From the NCBI GenBank assembly GCA_039922875.1, contig JBDTDV010000072.1, positions 1 through 25,384 on the forward strand: DNA of 25,384 bases, in the 5' to 3' direction. This DNA comes from JBDTDV01 sp039922875. GTDB lineage: Bacteria; Actinomycetota; Actinomycetes; Actinomycetales; Microbacteriaceae. Within the stretch, counting starts at the first letter, position 1, and every line of letters begins with the position of its first letter. This document shows, piece by piece, positions 22,092 through 25,384 of the stretch. The notes under the pieces are model-generated. The model searched no databases and was not told the DNA's origin. It saw only the letters and a program-made list of their open reading frames with translations. The position numbers and the translations under genes are program-made.

Positions 22092-22907
22092 ATGCCACAC
22101 CTCGACGTTCCTGGCGGGCGAATCTACTACGAAATCGACGGTAAAGTCTCCTCCCCCGCCCTGCTGCTGCTCCACGCCGGCATCGCCAATTTGCGGATGT
22201 GGGACCCGCAGGTGATCCCGCTGGCCCGCGACCACTTCGTGATCCGGTTCGACACCCGCGGTTACGGACAGACCAGCACCGAAGACGTCCCCTTCTCGGA
22301 TCGAGACGATGCGCTGGCGGTACTGGATCACCTGGGTGTGCAGCGGGCGACAGTGATCGGCAGCTCGCGCGGTGGAAAGATCTGCATCGACCTCGCCCTG
22401 GCGCATCCGGACCGCGTGGCCGGTGTCGTCACGGTCGGGTCCGGGCCGAGCGGCTTTCCCGAGGTCGGACTGACCGAAGAGGAGGACGCGCTGCTCGACG
22501 AGTTGGACGCGGCCTTTGACGCCGAAGACTGGCCAACCCTGGCCGACCATGAGGTGCGGCTCTGGGCGATCGGCGCAAGCCGGGACGACAAGCTCCTGGA
22601 CCCCGAGTTCGTCGCCACCGCACACGCCCTGAACCGGGTGAACATCCAGCACGCTGACGAGCACCCCAGCCCGATCCCGCTCGAACCGCCGGCCTACGAA
22701 CGGGTCACCGACATCGAGGTCCCGATGCTGGCTACCGTGGGCGAGTTCGACCTCACTCCCACCCTGCAGCAACAGGCCTATCTCGCCTCGACCATCCCAA
22801 ATGCGCAGGGCTACATCTTCGCCGAGTCCGCGCACCTACCCAGCGTCGAACTCCCCGAAGAGTTCGCGCAGGTACTCGGCGACTGGCTCGCTGAGAACGG
22901 TCTCTGA
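22092..22907 (+). CDS. Alpha/beta-fold hydrolase
   Basis: A 271-residue hydrolase of the epoxide-hydrolase/3-oxoadipate-lactonase-like group. The oxyanion region is LLLLHAGIANLRMWD; the nucleophile elbow is VIGSSRGGKICID (Ser in GxSxGG); the catalytic Asp is in LATVGEFDLTP and the catalytic His in FAESAHLPSVELPEEF. There is no signal peptide, so it is cytoplasmic. The substrate is unknown; lactones, esters or epoxides are all possible. The ATG at 22092 begins close to the family consensus but no strong ribosome site stands out. It converges with the TetR gene, the two stops being only 12 bp apart. Confidence 0.9.
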   Translation: MPHLDVPGGRIYYEIDGKVSSPALLLLHAGIANLRMWDPQVIPLARDHFVIRFDTRGYGQTSTEDVPFSDRDDALAVLDHLGVQRATVIGSSRGGKICIDLALAHPDRVAGVVTVGSGPSGFPEVGLTEEEDALLDELDAAFDAEDWPTLADHEVRLWAIGASRDDKLLDPEFVATAHALNRVNIQHADEHPSPIPLEPPAYERVTDIEVPMLATVGEFDLTPTLQQQAYLASTIPNAQGYIFAESAHLPSVELPEEFAQVLGDWLAENGL

Positions 22908-22919
22908 TCGGATTACAGT

Positions 22920-23639
22920 TCACTGGTCAGGTAATCGAGTGGTGGACCCGTTGCGCCGGGCGCAAATACTGCCGCTGCCGCTGCCGCTGCCGCTGCCGTA
23001 AGCTTCCTCCAGATGGAGCCGGTTGATCGCCCTCGCCTTCCGGATGAAGCGTGGGTCTCCGCCCGGCGTGAGCACGAAAGCGTGGTGCACGAGCGCACCC
23101 GTCGTCTGCACGACCACTTCGAGATTGAAGATCAGCTCCGCATCGATCGCGATCTGGAATGTCTTCGACAGCACCTCGGCGAGCCACCGGGCAATGTACC
23201 CGACCTGCGGATCATCCCGTTCCATCGGAGGTTCCCGCTTCACGTCGACGAACCGGACGATACGAAAGCCCGGCTCGTTGCGAAACATGTCCACGAACAC
23301 GGTCACCGCCACATCCACGGCCTGCCAGATCTCGGACACCGGAGCGCTGGCCAGCTGATCGACGATTCGATCTTGCAGGCGGCGGATCTCCCGGTCATGC
23401 AGGGCTTTGAGCAGGACGATCCGGTCAGGGAAGTACCGGTACAGGGTGCCGATTGCGACGCCGGCGCCCTCGGCGACCATGCTCGTGGTCAACCGGTCGA
23501 ATCCGACCTCATCAAGAACCTGGCTGGTCACATCTAGCAGCGCATCGATGCGTGAGGCGCCGCGACCCTGCAAGGGCCGAGTGCGACCAAGATCGTAATG
23601 GCGCCTCGACGGAGACCGGATGCTCCTGTCTCCTGTCAC
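22920..23639 (-). CDS. TetR/AcrR family transcriptional regulator
   Basis: A regulator of about 239 residues. The N-terminal helix-turn-helix is ALLDVTSQVLDEVGFDRLTT followed by SMVAEGAGVAIGTLYRYFPD, the classic TetR signature. The remaining helices form the ligand/dimer domain. After LHLEEAY the chain ends with five Gly-Ser dipeptides from a hexanucleotide tract and a basic tail ending in RLPDQ. The start is not certain: GTG 23639 is preceded by GGAGGG four bases upstream; earlier TTG 23699 or GTG 23666 would only lengthen the disordered N-terminus. It converges with the alpha/beta hydrolase gene and diverges from the PIG-L gene, so either could be its target. Confidence 0.88.
   Translation of the reverse strand: MTGDRSIRSPSRRHYDLGRTRPLQGRGASRIDALLDVTSQVLDEVGFDRLTTSMVAEGAGVAIGTLYRYFPDRIVLLKALHDREIRRLQDRIVDQLASAPVSEIWQAVDVAVTVFVDMFRNEPGFRIVRFVDVKREPPMERDDPQVGYIARWLAEVLSKTFQIAIDAELIFNLEVVVQTTGALVHHAFVLTPGGDPRFIRKARAINRLHLEEAYGSGSGSGSGSICARRNGSTTRLPDQ
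22969..22998 (-). repeat. Hexanucleotide tract encoding (Gly-Ser)5 in the TetR gene
   Basis: Five perfect copies of CTGCCG (minus strand CGGCAG) near the 3' end of the TetR gene. Slippage would add or remove Gly-Ser pairs without frameshift. Confidence 0.95.
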
Positions 23640-23796
23640 AAGGCCCTCCACGCTCCGACGATTCACGAGTGTCGGGGTGCCGCGATGCTGACGTATCAAC
23701 TGACCGCTTCGCGCAGTCTATCCTGTAGCCCCGCAACCCCTCGCGCGTGACACCGACCAAGACGCACTCAGTATGGCGAAGAGTGGAACCCCTGAC

Positions 23797-25384
23797 ATGA
23801 CCTATGCTCAGTTTCCCCCTGCATTGGGGCTGGCTAGAGCCACTGCAGCAGACAAGGCTCATGAGATGGCTGATTTCAAGGGAGAGCGCGTTTCGGCTCA
23901 GTCACCATCCAAGAGGCGACGGGTTTCGCGCCTGCTGCTCGCGTTCCTGACCGCCGGCACCATGGCTGGAGCGCTTTTGTCTTCGCCAACAATCGCGGTA
24001 GCTGCCCCCACTGCGGCGTCGGTGGCCGGCGCGGTGCCCGACACCGGCTGCACGCGAGGCGCGATGTCGATCGTGGCGCACACCGATGACGACCTGTTGT
24101 TTTTCAACCCCGACATCCTGCACGATATCGAAGCCGGCCGTTGCACCAGAACCGTCTTCACCACCGCCGGTGAGGCGGGTAACGGCGAGGATTACTGGAG
24201 CAGCCTCGAGTCGGGGATCGAGGCCACCTACGCGCAGATGGCCGGTGTCGCCGACGTCTGGAGAAGTACCGACTCTGGTGTGACCGCTGGCGCAATCAAG
24301 ATCCACACGCTCCGGGATGCCCCCAACGTCTCCGTGGTGTTCCTGCGCATACCGGACGGCTTCGACGGGAGCGGAAGCGAGACATATGGCTGGGAGAGCC
24401 TTCAAAAGCTCTGGAATCGCGAGATCTCACTCGTCTACACTGTCGACGGCAACGAATGGTATACCAGGGACGAAGTCCGCAACATACTGGTGGAGCTGAT
24501 GACGAGCTTTCAGCCGGCAACGGTGCGTACCCAAGATTGGACCACCAACCCCAACAATCTCGACGACCACAGCGATCACCTGGCGACCGCCGAATTCGCG
24601 CGCCTAGCAAATCAGAGCTATACCTCTCCGCATACCCTCCTCGCCTATAAGGGGTATCCGATTTTGGCATACCCCCAGAACGTGACCGGCCCTGATTTGA
24701 GGAAGAGCGTCGCTGCCTTCGTGACGTTCGCCGGATATGACATGAATGTCTGCAACAACCCCGCTGAGGGCTGCCCTGACTACCCGCACGACGCCTGGCT
24801 CGAGCGGGAGTACCTGGTCCAATCCGAGTCGACAAAGAACGCGGCGCGCGAGACAGGAGTGACGGTCACCGCATCATCCGCTATTTCAACCACCCAAAGC
24901 GCCGAGAAGGCCAGAGATGGATTCCCGTCCGGAGAGCCTCAAGCCGCCGACACGGAATGGGTGAGCAACGGACAGGGCGCCGGCGCCTGGATCCAGTACA
25001 ATTTTCCCGCGCCGACCCCGATTGAGGGCGTCACGCTCTTCGACCGGCCAGGTCTCGACCAACAGATCGCCGACGGTACCCTCGAATTCTCCGACGGCAC
25101 GTCCGTGCCGGTGGGGACCCTCCCGAACAACGGTTCGGGACACAGCATCAACTTTCCGGTGCACACCGTCACCTCGATCCGGCTGAACATCACCGCAGTC
25201 AGCGCGACGACGACCAACGCCGGTATCGCCGAGTTCGAGGCATGGCGCGGACCGGCAGACACGACGGCGCCGACGGTGACCGTGTCGCCGGCGAGCGGCG
25301 CGTATCCGGCCGGGCAGCAGATCACGCTCACCGCCAACGAACCGGCCACCATCTACTACACAACCGACGGATCCGAGCCGACCC
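23797..25384 (+). CDS. Secreted PIG-L (LmbE) family deacetylase with C-terminal carbohydrate-binding-like domains; cut by window edge
   Basis: The first 529 codons are present. A basic start, a hydrophobic segment (LLLAFLTAGTMAGALL) and an Ala-rich region form a signal peptide. The catalytic PIG-L domain begins at about residue 88; the zinc motif is AHTDDD (His95, Asp97, Asp98; usual form AHPDDE) and the distal site LDDHSDHLATAEF (His258, His261). PIG-L enzymes remove N-acetyl groups from sugars. From about 350 to 490 there is an F5/8-type-C-like (discoidin) domain with the WVSNGQGAGAWIQYNF pattern, followed by a CHB_HEX_C_1-type domain (PTVTVSPASGAYPAGQ then QITLTANEPATIYYTTDG). The layout suggests action on an extracellular glycan. 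ATG 23797 is used; ATG 23866 is possible, and neither has a strong ribosome site. Confidence 0.85.
   Translation, partial: MTYAQFPPALGLARATAADKAHEMADFKGERVSAQSPSKRRRVSRLLLAFLTAGTMAGALLSSPTIAVAAPTAASVAGAVPDTGCTRGAMSIVAHTDDDLLFFNPDILHDIEAGRCTRTVFTTAGEAGNGEDYWSSLESGIEATYAQMAGVADVWRSTDSGVTAGAIKIHTLRDAPNVSVVFLRIPDGFDGSGSETYGWESLQKLWNREISLVYTVDGNEWYTRDEVRNILVELMTSFQPATVRTQDWTTNPNNLDDHSDHLATAEFARLANQSYTSPHTLLAYKGYPILAYPQNVTGPDLRKSVAAFVTFAGYDMNVCNNPAEGCPDYPHDAWLEREYLVQSESTKNAARETGVTVTASSAISTTQSAEKARDGFPSGEPQAADTEWVSNGQGAGAWIQYNFPAPTPIEGVTLFDRPGLDQQIADGTLEFSDGTSVPVGTLPNNGSGHSINFPVHTVTSIRLNITAVSATTTNAGIAEFEAWRGPADTTAPTVTVSPASGAYPAGQQITLTANEPATIYYTTDGSEPT

Overview
The window is high-GC DNA with dense, mostly ATG/GTG-started genes, frequent 1-4 bp stop/start overlaps and Asp-Ala/Ala-Ser codon pairs of the GATGCC/GCATCC type. 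This fits an actinobacterium, most likely of the family Microbacteriaceae. A surface protein of the ice-binding (DUF3494) family with an LAxTG-type sorting signal would suit a cold-environment member. The genus is not determined. No rRNA, tRNA, insertion sequence, prophage or CRISPR array was recognised.

Left part (1-5400, all minus strand): a lipoprotein D-Ala-D-Ala carboxypeptidase (PBP4/DacB type, C-terminus beyond the edge), a DUF1801 protein, a translationally coupled DUF5819/HTTM membrane pair, and a wall-anchored ice-binding-domain protein with a 27-unit pentapeptide Thr/Ala/Gly stalk and a near-consensus sigma-70-type promoter.

Stress block (5432-8256, minus): monofunctional catalase, a GAF-ANTAR antitermination-type regulator, and a small SHOCT membrane protein preceded by three 19-bp tandem repeats.

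Central accessory block (8382-13776, minus): the most interesting region. A 100-residue Gly/Asp/Ala repeat protein is joined by a TGATG overlap to a JmjC/cupin (RoxA-like) 2-oxoglutarate oxygenase, which is joined by a GTGA overlap to a sucrase/ferredoxin-like Fe-S protein. An NADPH-FMN reductase, a DUF5996 protein and a phospholipase D/cardiolipin synthase-like enzyme follow at short spacing. Differences between the peptide repeats are almost all synonymous, so the peptide is a real selected protein. It is proposed as the substrate of the neighbouring oxygenase, a possible undescribed peptide-modification cassette.

Regulator pair (14005-15050): a MarR regulator divergent from a DUF1398 protein, with palindromic operator-like sequence between them.

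Core-like block (15158-22035): a TrmH/SpoU RNA methyltransferase; an iron/manganese box of the DtxR type in front of the Nramp transporter mntH; a DtxR-family regulator whose metal site carries Glu at the DtxR Cys102 position, as in manganese sensors; a NagD-like HAD phosphatase; a septum-formation-domain membrane protein coupled to pyrE; and exonuclease III. A large nested inverted repeat lies between the convergent HAD and septum-formation genes.

Right end (22092-25384): an alpha/beta hydrolase, a TetR regulator ending in a slippage-prone Gly-Ser tract, and the 5' part of a secreted PIG-L deacetylase carrying C-terminal carbohydrate-binding-like domains.
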